Assembly (NCBI GenBank): GCA_002749535.1
Contig: MZZL01000376.1
Location: forward strand, 372,001 to 436,000
Length of the DNA: 64,000 nt
Source of the DNA: Apophysomyces variabilis
Taxonomy: Eukaryota > Mucoromycota > Mucoromycetes > Mucorales > Mucoraceae
Direction of reading: 5' to 3'
Under the pieces are notes generated by a model that was not told where the DNA came from, did no database searches, and saw only the letters and a list, made by a program, of their open reading frames with translations. Numbering within the stretch: the first letter of the stretch is position 1; each line of letters begins with the position of its first letter. A program made the translations under genes and the position numbers. Below are positions 46,937 to 57,700 of this stretch, in pieces.

Positions 46937-48998
46937 TTTGGGCTGCTCTTAGCACAAGAATTAATGACGCATATCAGAAGTAATTGTTTAATATAACAAA
47001 TTGTTTGATACTGAGGATTGCCTTGAAGAAGATGCCAGTTAGGCTAAGGTTGGGAAATTGTTAAAACTTAGTCCGGATCGCTACACCGTTGTATGACAGG
47101 ATTGGGCTAATCAAACCAGCGATGCAAAGCTCTATACGTGTTTTGCTGTTTTACGACATCAAAGCTTCTACATGATTGCTTACAATATTGTCTGATAGGA
47201 CTTGATGCTTGTTTTTTTTATTTGAAAAGAGAGAGAAAGCGCTCAAAACTGCCAAAATTGATAAGAAGAGAAAACGCAGAATGGTCCGCCTGCATGACAA
47301 ATTCAGGAGAGAATAATCTAGCCATGTAGCATGACGCTGATGAATTGGGCGCCGGGTTATGCAATTCTCCGCAACGCTTGCCATTCGTTACGAAGAAGAA
47401 GTAAGCTGGAGATCTTCCACATGAATTCCATTTAATGAGTCGATGTTAAGAAGCGCAACTATAACGGTCTATAATTGATATTAGATGTTACAGTGGGAAG
47501 CCGATAATAAGATTGCGAGATGATAAAAATTGAAGTTATCAGACCCTGATGTCTTCCAACATGAATGCTTCCGTTAACGTTTGTCTAGAGTTATAGCAGT
47601 AAGTCTGATGTTGTATGCTGAGATGTTAACGCCAGTGGATATGGGAAGCATGACTTAAATGTGCATCACTCATATCTTTATCTCTTCATAGATTCTTCTT
47701 TTTCCTTCTGCCTCTATTTCTGTCTCCTTGTCTTCTTTTATTTTTGCTCCTCTTTCGTATTTTTTGTCATTTCACTTCTCCCTTATTTGTTTTGTTTGCA
47801 AGGGCTTTTTCTTCTCCTTGTCTTTTTTTCGAAGATGAAAGCAAAGCGGACATGTTGGACAACGCAGCAAACCCATGGTTCATTTAACAAGATTCAAATT
47901 CAGCCATCACAGATTATTCCTATTCGCCAGTGCATAATAGAACTAAGTAACTGATCGCTTCTTTTCAGCAGGAAGAGAATAAAGAAAAATCAGAGTGGTT
48001 TGCATTCGGCAGGGAATCATTGTTGTTTTGTCCCATTGTAAATGAAATATGAGAAATTAATAAGCACTAACTAGTGTTAAGAAATAGTACATAAATAAGA
48101 ACTTTTTCTCCTACAGAAATTCTCTTCTTGTTTCGTTTATAAAGCAAATCAATTAAGTTTTTTTAGATTGAACAAGCAAGTGATCCTATTAAACTTAGAA
48201 AAAAAAGAAAGCTATAGAATTTCCTTATTTACCTAATCTGCAATGATTAAGCTTAAGAGAAAATGGTTACGGTTTCAAATACATTCGTCGGTCGTCTTGG
48301 CTGTAAATACGCTATCCACACTTGGCTGCATGACTTTTTAAGGATAATGTCTGATGGTATGCGCTCTACTACATGTTTCGGGTTGCACCAAGTTGATAGT
48401 GTATTAGTAAGAAGGTAGTCAGGGATATGGAGTTTCCTTCTAATGTCGTTTCGTAGCATATATTTTCCATCGACATTTTTCGGTAAGTAAATTGCTGCGC
48501 GAGTAGTAAAATCCATTGTTTGAGCGTACTGTATGACATGGCACGCACAACAGTCGGATGGAACAAAGACGACTTTCCACACACATCCTTTACTATAGGA
48601 CGATCATCAACTCCATTCAGCCTTCTCATATGCCCTTTCGGCCTGTTTGGTGAGCAGCCACCTCTCCCTATTGCTTCATATTGTGGGGAGAGCACTGGAC
48701 AATAGACGAAAGTCGGTGTCAGGGAGCATGGTAGGCAGATTGCAGATGGCTATTGCAGCAATTCAAAGTGGACTTGCTTTGGCTTGAATCAAAAGGATAA
48801 ACCAGGTAAATATGTTGATGATCCTGTTAAACGTGTAGATGGATTCCATGTTAATAACGCTTATTAGATGATTACTTTGAAGTGACTCGGCGCAACATGA
48901 GAATGCTCCGTATGATAACCGAGCAAGCTGTTCATTGAGCCAAAAAGAATGCGTAGCTGAGTAACCAATAAGTTATTTCTTTAATAGAGAAAGGGTAA
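46937..48998. other. Intergenic, possible transposon debris
   Basis: T-rich DNA at 47690-47830 and overlapping minus-strand frames at 48253-48695 that look like fragments of one coding fossil with shifted frames (containing DFTTRAAIYLPKNVDGKYML). I do not recognise the family. The region adjoins the Helitron 3' end. Confidence 0.4.
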
Positions 48999-50110
48999 CT
49001 AGCCGTTTCGCGCTTCGCGCTCGAGGGGGGGAAGCCCCCAGGTATAGTAATAGTGGAATTGGATGTATATTTATGTGCTGCATAGTGTAATTGGGAATAA
49101 CTGGGAATAACTGGGAATAATAGTTGTACAAAAAAAGCTATTTTACAACGCTGGGAAAGCAATATGATATACAACGTTTTTGGTGATAGCTTGATGGGTA
49201 TCATTCCACTCACATGATTCTCAAGTTGAAGGCCTCAGTCACTCTTGGTAGAGCAACATATAGCTGAGCATGAGAAAACACAGATTGTAGGAGGTATAAA
49301 CCAACATGATTAAGGGTCTGACCTTGTGCTTTATTGATTGTCATGGCGAATGCAGGCTTCACTGGAAATTATCTTCTTGATATGCTGAAAGGCAAGTTGG
49401 TATCAGAAACAATGAGCTTGATTCGAGGTATAGAGACTTGTGATCCCACATATCTGCCAGTAGCAAGCTCAGCGTCAATGATACGCGGATGTCGAGCTCG
49501 AATAATCAAGCGCGTGCCATTGCAAAGGCCAGCCTTGGGATCCATATTGCGTAAGAGCATGATCGGCATGTTGATCTTGAGATTAAGGGCATGTGGTGGA
49601 AGAGCTAAGAAAAATAGGTTCATTGCCCGGGGTAGGTGAATAGTAGATAAAGTTACCTGCAAATGGTAGTGACTTTAAAAAGTCTACAGGGACTTGATTC
49701 TGATGTTCGCGTTCTACAACAGAATCTACGCTGTTGTAAGCGCGGCTCGTTCCTGGGAATAATTGGTGATAATATTGTTGATCATGTCTACGTGACGATT
49801 TTTCGGTGTGACGATAGCACGATCAGTAAGAAGTTGGGTATCAATGAGAGGGATAACGTTGAGTACTGGGTGGTATATAGCGGCAATAAGGTTATCGACG
49901 TTTGACCCGGGTATGCTCCACTAAGGGTTGAGGGGAATATAAGCGAAATTTCGAACTGCATAAATCAGTGAGAAAATGATGAGGCTCATATAATACAGGA
50001 GTACGTACCTGGTGGGACACGGCCATCACCAACATTCAAAAGGAACTCGGCAAAGTGACGTTGTTGCTGGGCATGCAGGTCAAAGCCATCAAGGTTCTGG
50101 TAAATACAAA
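48999..50110 (-). mobile_element. Helitron relic: 3' terminus and decayed Pif1-like helicase
   Basis: Rolling-circle transposon remains on the minus strand. The Rep-Helicase C-terminal part can be followed from about 50110 to 49200 in shifting frames. It runs HAQQQRHFAEFLLNVGDGR, LTDRAIVTPKNRHVDMINN, LNLKINMPIMLLRNMDP with GLCNGTRLI, then FAMTINKAQGQTLNHVGLYL and HAQLYVALPRVT. These are Pif1-family motifs of Helitron helicases. Downstream the sequence ends with a GC-rich inverted repeat (GGGGGCTTCCCCC), a second small hairpin core (GCGCGAAGCGCG) and CTAG at 49002-48999, followed by T. This matches the hairpin + CTRR end with A/T target. Stops and frameshifts near 49670-49740 and 49355 make it non-autonomous. 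The 5' (TC) end was not found. Confidence 0.78.
49092..49120. repeat. Three tandem copies of a 10-base unit
   Basis: TGGGAATAAC is repeated three times (the last copy ends TAAT), inside the non-coding 3' part of the Helitron relic. Confidence 0.9.
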
Positions 50111-50151
50111 TCAGAAATTAAAAATATAGTGTATGTGCATGTGCACGTGTC

Positions 50152-50270
50152 TCTCCAAGAATTAGGCTCAGCCCTTTGGGCCTCGCTTTCTTTTCAGCGA
50201 TTAACACAAAAAGACACAGTGTGTATATGTGTCCGCATGCGCACATGTTTCTCCAAGAATTAGGCTCAGC
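50152..50270. repeat. Direct repeat pair, 98 bases apart
   Basis: A 21-base sequence starting TCTCCAAGAATTAGG occurs at 50152-50172 and 50250-50270, each preceded by a similar GTGTATGTG / GCACATGT-like stretch. The pair lies at the distal side of the Helitron helicase remains and may be part of a small repeat unit or a partial duplication. Confidence 0.85.
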
Positions 50271-51159
50271 GCTAATAAATAGTATTACGTTACAGCCTGA
50301 GTTTGTACATGTATGCTTACCATAATGAAAAAAAAAATTACCCCAAGAGCAGCAAGGGGAAAGGCAGTTTTCGGAATGACAGAAAATGGAATACACGGAA
50401 TGGTGAGAACAATAGCTGGTACTTGGCAATACATGGTTCCAAGTGGCAAAATGATGTAAAGGCTTTCATATTAGGAGATCGTGTGTTCAACAGGTATATT
50501 TCGAGAAACTATAATTTACAGCGTGAACAAAGTTTATTTGAGTTTAAGCGTTAAAGATAAATAAAGAACAAAATGGAGAAAGGAAAGATTGCCACACTCG
50601 ATTCCCGTGGTACGGTGGCAATCCCATCAACGGCGTAGCAGGAAAAAAGCGCGGGCGGGTTATTGAATGCATGTCATTGCTACTTACTTATAGAATTCTC
50701 CCATGTCCCGTTCGATCTCCTAAGGAGACTTGTCCTGGTAAAAAGGAGGATAGATCGTTGATGATCATGTTGATGATCATTTGGCGTAATAAGAAAGAGT
50801 GGCTACCTGTAGTTTTACTCGAAAAATGTGTAACGTAGAGAATGCATGACTAGCATTGTTAAATGAAATCGGCCGGGAAAATCTTTGTAGCCACCCAATG
50901 TAAGAGAGGGAAGACAAAGGAAGAGAAGTGGGAGGGCTAGTCAATTAAGGGGTTATTGCATCAACCAAGTTTCATCTTGCAAAACAGGGGGTTCTTAAGG
51001 GCAAGAAAGGAGTCTAAGAGGAACTTTAAAATAGCGTCGCTAGGTTAGATTCGCCGCATACTCTTTATATAGCTTGGCTGTGTTTTTGCTTTCAAGAGCT
51101 TCTTCCTGTTTGTTTAATTATACCATACGCACACACACATAAATATATACATTATTCAA
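50271..51159. other. Intergenic upstream of the acidic repeat protein gene
   Basis: No coding sequence recognised. The last 60 bases contain ACACACACA and AT-rich leader sequence before the ATG at 51160. Confidence 0.45.
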
Positions 51160-53069
51160 ATGGCGACTCTCGAGAGACAACCGCGACAGAAGAAGGCCAA
51201 CAGACGCGTAAGTCATTCTGTTCATTCTTTCCTTAAATCTAACTTTTTCTTTTCCCGGTCATCCCAAGTCCGTTGCCATGGAAGAAGATGATGTCCCTGC
51301 CACAACCACTGCTATCACTACGGAAACAACTGATCCTATCTTAGAGTCGCTCATTCGGGAACCCGTCGAATACGATAATCTAGATGATGAAACCTCCAAA
51401 CCTGTTACCGATCCCACTTGCCAACTTTCACCAGAGGTATGTATTTCCCCTTTCACACTTTTTCCTCCACTCCCAACTACGGCGGACTAAGACAGATAAA
51501 GATATTGACAACAAGCAAGACTAATCGTGGATCCTCTAGGTTGTGCAATCCTTACAATCAGTAAAGCAAGTCTGCCTCATCGCTCTCGATTCTCTGTTGC
51601 GACAGATCGTCACCGATACCCCAGACCCTGCAAAAACTAAGGAGATACGCCGCTTATCGGATTCAACTTTAGAACATCGCCACTCACTCGTCCGCCACGG
51701 AAATCTGTTGGAATCCATTGCACGCCATACAAATCGCATAACTCATGCTACAAGCGGCATTTTATCCATGAAACGCAGCGAGTCATGGCCTGCGCTTGCA
51801 ACATTATCAGGAGTACAACGTCTGTTGCATTCCCACCAATTCTGGCTAGTTGATGTGAGCAATGAATACAACCTTTGCTGCGCATTAGCAGCCCTCCTCA
51901 ACGATGTTTATCGAATACTTGAATTAGCAGAACAGATACCGGAAGACGAGACGACAGAGCAAGACGCAGATGCATCTAACGTATATAACAAGCTGCGTGA
52001 AAGCGTTTCCACTTTTCAAAGAGATCGTGCTGCCGGTTTGATGACTATAGAATCAGATGCTTCCAGTGAAATGACCGAACTGTGGAGTGAGCTGGACCGA
52101 TTGATGGATGCCGTTCATCGACTTGTTCAAGACCGGTTGGAAACCCCTCCGCCCGCTTATGATGAGCCTAGTCATGCGACAACGGGCGAGAAACCGCCAC
52201 CAGGCTATGAATATACCGCAGAAAAGGAGAAGTCATTGTCCTATGCCCAATCTGAGAAAACACAGCGTGATCTGGACAATCTACTGTCAGCTATTGATCG
52301 GCTTTCTGATGTCGCTCCTCGCTTGAATAATCAACGGGTGGCATTAACAGATCGTCAAGCTAATGAACTCGCTGCAGCAGCAGTGGGCAAGGTTATTGAG
52401 CGTCTATCACGCGGTCGAATGGATGATCAGCGAGCAACGTTACCTTCTCTTTCAGAAAAGCAAGACACCTTGCGTAACCTTGTAGCTCAAATACAACAAG
52501 CGGCATCTCGCACTATGGATAACCAACGTGTTCCAATGAATGAACGACTTCAAAAGAAAATGGACGAAGCTTCTGTAAATGATCTCTTGGATAAGATCGA
52601 TCGCGGGCGATTGACCGATCAGGTAAATATAAAAGCTTAAACACCAACCAATACAACTTGCTAACAGCTCCCTATGCAGGATTGGAAATCGCCTGAACAA
52701 CATCTTCTTCAAGACCTAACGGCGATGACAGACTTGCTGGCCAAATCTTTACATCGTCCACGACTTAGCAAACAACGCTATAGCCTTTCGGCTTTGAAGG
52801 AACGCGATCTGTTCATCAACAGCTTATTTAAAAAGGTCGATCGCCTAGAAGGCAGACGTATGACCAACCAGGATGCTGAACGGCCAAAACCAAAAGGACT
52901 ACGAGGTAGAAGTGCTACATCGCCATCAAGCAGTCTAGCAAACAATCCTGAAGCCGAAGCAGAACTGTCTGACATCTTTGATCATATTCACAAATCGAAA
53001 TTGCAGTTGGATAATCAACGTGCTAGCTTTTCCGGTCCTTCCCCACTTGCATCATCCCGACTGGTCTAG
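51160..53069 (+). CDS. Conserved-looking fungal protein with NQR-type repeats, function unknown
   Basis: Four exons, 51160-51207, 51269-51436, 51540-52622 and 52680-53069, all with phase 0 introns, give 562 residues. A short basic N-terminus (MATLERQPRQKKANRR) is followed by an acidic Thr-rich segment, then a helical region (about 75-240; HRHSLVRHGNLLESIARHTN). A proline-rich PPPAYDEPS and PPPGYEY stretch comes next; these PPxY motifs could bind WW domains of Nedd4-type ligases. The C-terminal half repeats a pattern of a short helix followed by an NQR or DQR motif (LNNQRVALTDRQ, DDQRATLPSL, MDNQRVPMNERL, LDNQRASF), five or more times. No membrane segment. I do not recognise a named family. 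The PPxY motifs are seen directly; an arrestin-like adaptor role would be speculation. Confidence 0.82.
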
Positions 53070-54539
53070 ATACCCCTTTTTTCTTTACATACAAAATCCT
53101 TCTACATTCCCACTGTGTATAACCGAGTTCCAAAAAAAATACAAAAACAAATAAATCGAAGTCTATGGCCTACTGTCCACGGGACGTGCATCAAGAACAT
53201 TTACTGTGTTTTTCCCATTTGTCTGCGTGTTTCTATTTTTTATTTGCGGACTGGGATTCAAGTTTTTGCGGAATCCAAAAAATGATTTTTGCATGATTGG
53301 ATGAAAAATATTTGCGGTCGGACTACACTTCTTTGCATACAGTCGTGTCATTGCATTATCTATGACAAGATACTAAGCGTTCATTCCGTGGCAATCCAAT
53401 CTTTTGTGATTGTCTAATAGACAAAATTTAAGATATAATAGAAGAAAAGGAGTACATAACTACATTCAGGGAAAATAAAAGTGGAATATAAGGCAATACA
53501 ATTGAGCAGAACCGGAATTGGGTACCATTGTCCTGACAGCTCCTAACACCATAACTGACAGAAACGAAAATAATATAATCAATGACGTATAGAAACGAAC
53601 GAAGAGGGTTTATTTCCTCTACAGATGTTCCACACCTTCTATCAGATTGAATCCATTTTTTACTCTTGGGAAAACTATTGTCTTACCTCTGAATTGTTGT
53701 CATCCATAAGACATCCATCGATTACTTATCCATGACTGTGATTTTTTGGTTTCAGTGACCCGAGCAATATAAACGCGAAGGGACAACACCTTTTCAATTC
53801 TTTGGCTCTGTTCTCCAAAAACATCCCCGGTATGTACTTCGCATTGATCATATGTACAGAATGACTGATATCCCTCTTCTGTAACCTTTAGCCTGCATGA
53901 CCTCTGTCCCGAATCACCTTGTTTGTGTGAGTAAGCTCCCTGCACTCCACTAGGTAAGTGAAAAAGAAATCTTGTCTGTTTATGCACAGTGTCATTCATT
54001 ATCTTCTGCTTCCAAGTCCTCGCCAGGTGTTGCATCGCTTCAAGTCCTCTGCAGTGCGTTACACACGAACCGGCCACTCTCAGATGCCGTGCCTTTCTCT
54101 CGCCGCCCCCACCGATACAGGTGCGGGGCCGGCCCCTGTCTTTGGGCAGGATTACCCTTCGGGGCTAAGTAAAAAAAAAAAAATGTCAAGCTATCCTTCC
54201 ATTTACTAACCATGAACATTCTTTTACGCTGCTCGAATGAATTTTGTGTCCACGGAAGGACCAAATTGAGGTAAGTAAAATATATTTCCCGCATAATCCA
54301 TTAAAATGACGCATATTTCTATCCTTTTAGCGCAAACTTGATCCTTGCATGGACGCAAAATTTATTTAGAGTAGCGTAAAAAATTGTTCAATAAACAGTA
54401 TATCAGTTGCAACTTTGGGTGTAATGGATGTTTCCCGATTAGCTCATGAAAGTGCTTATGCAAGTTAAAAAGTTGATTGTGAATAGGCATTGTTGAGTCA
54501 CACAATGAGACTGAATTTAAAAAAGAAACCTGTTATATG
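53070..54539. other. Intergenic with a GC-rich palindromic patch
   Basis: AT-rich except about 54040-54172, where GC content rises sharply and the 12-base palindrome GGGGCCGGCCCC (54125-54136) is followed by CCCTTCGGGG (54156-54165) and a poly-A run. This is 3' of the Fanzor-like gene on its strand. No protein recognised. Confidence 0.5.
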
Positions 54540-54573
54540 TCCGTCATAGCGACGGATGCCGGCCTTCGCATCC
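54540..54573 (-). ncRNA. Candidate structured RNA 3' of the Fanzor-like gene
   Basis: Two adjacent perfect stems lie about 140 bases past the stop codon of the Fanzor-like gene, on the same strand. One is TCCGTC/GACGGA at 54540-54545 and 54551-54556 with a 5-base loop. The other is GGATGC/GCATCC at 54554-54559 and 54568-54573 with an 8-base loop. The stems share three bases, so they may be alternatives. TnpB and Fanzor guide RNAs come from structured DNA at the 3' end of the gene, so position and structure fit, but expression is unknown. Confidence 0.35.
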
Positions 54574-54712
54574 TGTTTATAAAATAAGCAAATTACTTGT
54601 GCAGATAACTAACAGTAACACCTACCAGTATGGTGGCTTTCTGAAGACGACTGTACGCACCTATAGTAAAGATATATTAGCTGTTAAAGCTGCCACACTT
54701 TAAATATGTCGG

Positions 54713-57700
54713 TTACCTTTGAACGGTGGTATCGGCAATATTGGATATTCCAGCGTCAAAATGGCTGGGATCAAATGGTGGCAACGTTATCCTCTCTGCA
54801 GAAAAAAGGTTGCTGATCGCCGCTAGTCCGATGGCCACGGCGGCTTGAACGTCCCGATTTTGAGTCGTACGCCCTGCTTTAAAAGTAACACACTTCGAGT
54901 TGACGCAGCGCGAGCTTCCATTCATAGTACGCCATTTAATTTCCTTGTAACGACGCCCTTTTGGGTGAATTATCTTCTGAAAACAGAATACGCATGTTTG
55001 CGAGCTACGATGCTCATCTGTCATTGCCACTGGGGTGTACCTACGGTGTCTCGCCCGTAACCATTTGCCTCCACGCTTAGGATGGCCTTTCAATCTGGAC
55101 CCAACACACGTCCCTTGGGTGCCAATCGCCATAACTGGTATTACCCTCCTTCCGCTATCATGTGGCCCCGCTTCCATCGCGATCTTTCTTCTCTCGTTTG
55201 CAGCCACTCTATCGTATATTCTCTCCTTGTAGAGATCTTGTATCACCTTTTCTTTGTGCCACCTGTTTGAATGGTAAAAATCCCTGAGCGTCTTTCTACA
55301 GCTCCGACCAATCTATAAATGTGTATGTTATCGATAGTTGTCCAAAAAAGACTAACGATTACCTTTTGACAACGAATAATATCTTGGACTGACATAGCTT
55401 TCTCCATCGAGGCTTCTTTCAATTGCTCTTCGGCTGCAAGAACCTCTGTATTCGACTGTGGCAATTATCACATAAGCACAACATATTGTAGCTGGCTTAT
55501 TTACCTTCTTTCGTCGCTCCCGTTTCTTGCGGAATGTCCTTGCAAGTGTTTTTTCATCGAGCGATTTTGCCGTGATACGTATCGGCTTTGGTAGCTGGAG
55601 CATGTTAGTAGGAGAGACATCGATATCATCATCGTGATCATTGACGTTATTGACACCCAGCATCGAATATCGATTGTAAAGCTGTAAATGGAAATCTGCT
55701 CTTTGTCTCGTAATAGGCACTGTAGTCGACAGCACTTGCAAACCGTAATCAGTGCCACTGAACGTTAGTACATTGTTCTGATCTTCTAAAAGTGGCCCAA
55801 GGTCTAGTCGGCCTACGCTGTCTTCACAGCCGGGGCGTCTCCCACTTTGGGGTCTGCACAGGCTATCCTCCTCCTCCTCCTCATCCTCCTCCTCATTTTC
55901 CTCGTCGTTATTGTCGTTGTGCTTGTCCTTCTTTTTCTCCTTTTCTTTTTTGTATTTGGTATCTTCTTCATCACCGTCTGCTTCCTCCATTTTCTCGTCT
56001 TCTCCTCCTTTGCTTTTTCTCTCTTTTCTGCCAGCAGGACTTTTACCTTTTTTCTTTTGATGCGCTTTCACCAACTGTACGATTCTGTATATTAATATAC
56101 GCTTTTATGTTGATGCAAGTTTGTATTCAACGTTACCTGTTCCAACTTGTACTTCTTCCGTCTTGCATTTGCTAACCGATCGTGTACTTGATTCAAAGCC
56201 ATTTGTTGGTTTGACCAGTTCAATTTTGCAGCTTTTAAAGCTTCATAGCTCAGTTTCTGCTGTTGATATGCTGCTTCCTTTTCAGTAACGTTTTCATGTT
56301 TGTCTGCCTTTCTTTTGTCCCTTATGCGCTTTTGACAAATAGCTTGATTTTCCTGATAGCTAGAGCGCAAACCTGCAACTAACTTCGTGGCTTCTTTCAC
56401 AAGCTTGGTGTGTTGACCTTTCAACGTTTCAAGAGTTTTTACATCCTTCTTTGTATCATCGAGAGTCTTTGCTAACTCAGGCGTGCTTTGTTGTTCGATG
56501 CTCGGCTCTTGGACGTAGGGTTCCTTTTTCCTATAATACTTCTTTCGTCTCGCCTCGTACCGTGATTCTATGGGTCTTCTTTGTTCACAAACGTTACCAT
56601 CAATAATTGCTGTTTTCTGCGGAGTTACTGTGATGCGCCAGCGTGGTACCAACCCACGCTCCTTGCATGTTTTTTCAATAGCCTCTACGTTGAAAAACGA
56701 TCCAATCACTGTTCGCTTTTCTGCTATTGCTTCGTCTCTGTTTGTGAACACTGAGCCGTCTGCCTTGTAAATATCAAGCTGGGCATAGCTTGACCCAAAC
56801 ATTTCATACATGGCTACTGCATCTAGTGGTAGTGCGTGAACAGAAGCAGGGCTGATTGTGGGACATATCGAAGCAGTGAACTCTTGATATCCAATCGAAC
56901 AGAGCAAAGCGTTCGCCAATACTACGAAATTGAGACGCAGCGGTATACAAGGAGCAATTTGTCCCCTAATGACGTACGGCCTTAATGCGTTTGCGATATT
57001 CACCACGGTATCGATTTCTTGAGGAGAAAATGCATCGTCCGCATGAGAGGTAGCTAGCACATCTTCCACTGTTACATGGCCGCTGATCTTATCTGACTGT
57101 AGGAGGGCTTTGGTAATAGCTTGCAGGATACCGAGCTTTCGCCTGCTTGGCTCACTTGTCTCCTCCTTCTCCTCCTCCTCCAGTTCTTCTTCTATTTGTT
57201 CGAACACACCGATGTGTGTTTCACCGAGGGATATCAAAATCTTCGCTTGCTGCTCCTATTTTGCCACGTAAGCATATATCCTAATCAATAATGAAGTTTA
57301 CCTCTTCTTTTGTAACCGACGCTCGGTTGTTCATTTGCTCTACTTTTATTGATTTTGGGTTGGACCTGGACTCCGATCGCGCCAGCAATTGGTTTTCGAG
57401 CCGTTCGATCGCCTCAGCACACGTCGCCGCACGCGTGGCTAGCCTTACCAAGATATCATCTTCTTCTTCCTGCTCGATCTGCTTCTTCAAGTTTCGCAAT
57501 TGCTTTTTCTCGTTTTTTAATTTCCTTTTGATAGCTTTTTTCCGATATTGGTACTTGATCACTTGTTGCTGCTCGATTTCTTTTTCTCTTGCTAGTTTTG
57601 CCTTCTCTCTGATTTCTCGTACTTTTTCTTCACGCCTTGGTGCAAGATTAACACGGAGTAGAACACGCAATAAGTGATTCATGCTTCTGTTGTAAAGAGA

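Noticed and set aside
48253..48695. Overlapping minus-strand frames that look like one shifted gene
   Set aside because: I could not name the family or find both ends, so it is only noted as possible transposon debris.
56092..56137. Extension of Fanzor-like exon 2 to a stop at 56092 as a separate gene end
   Set aside because: A GTAACG donor at 56136 and an acceptor at 56075 join exon 2 to exon 3 in phase 0, and the RuvC core requires the join.
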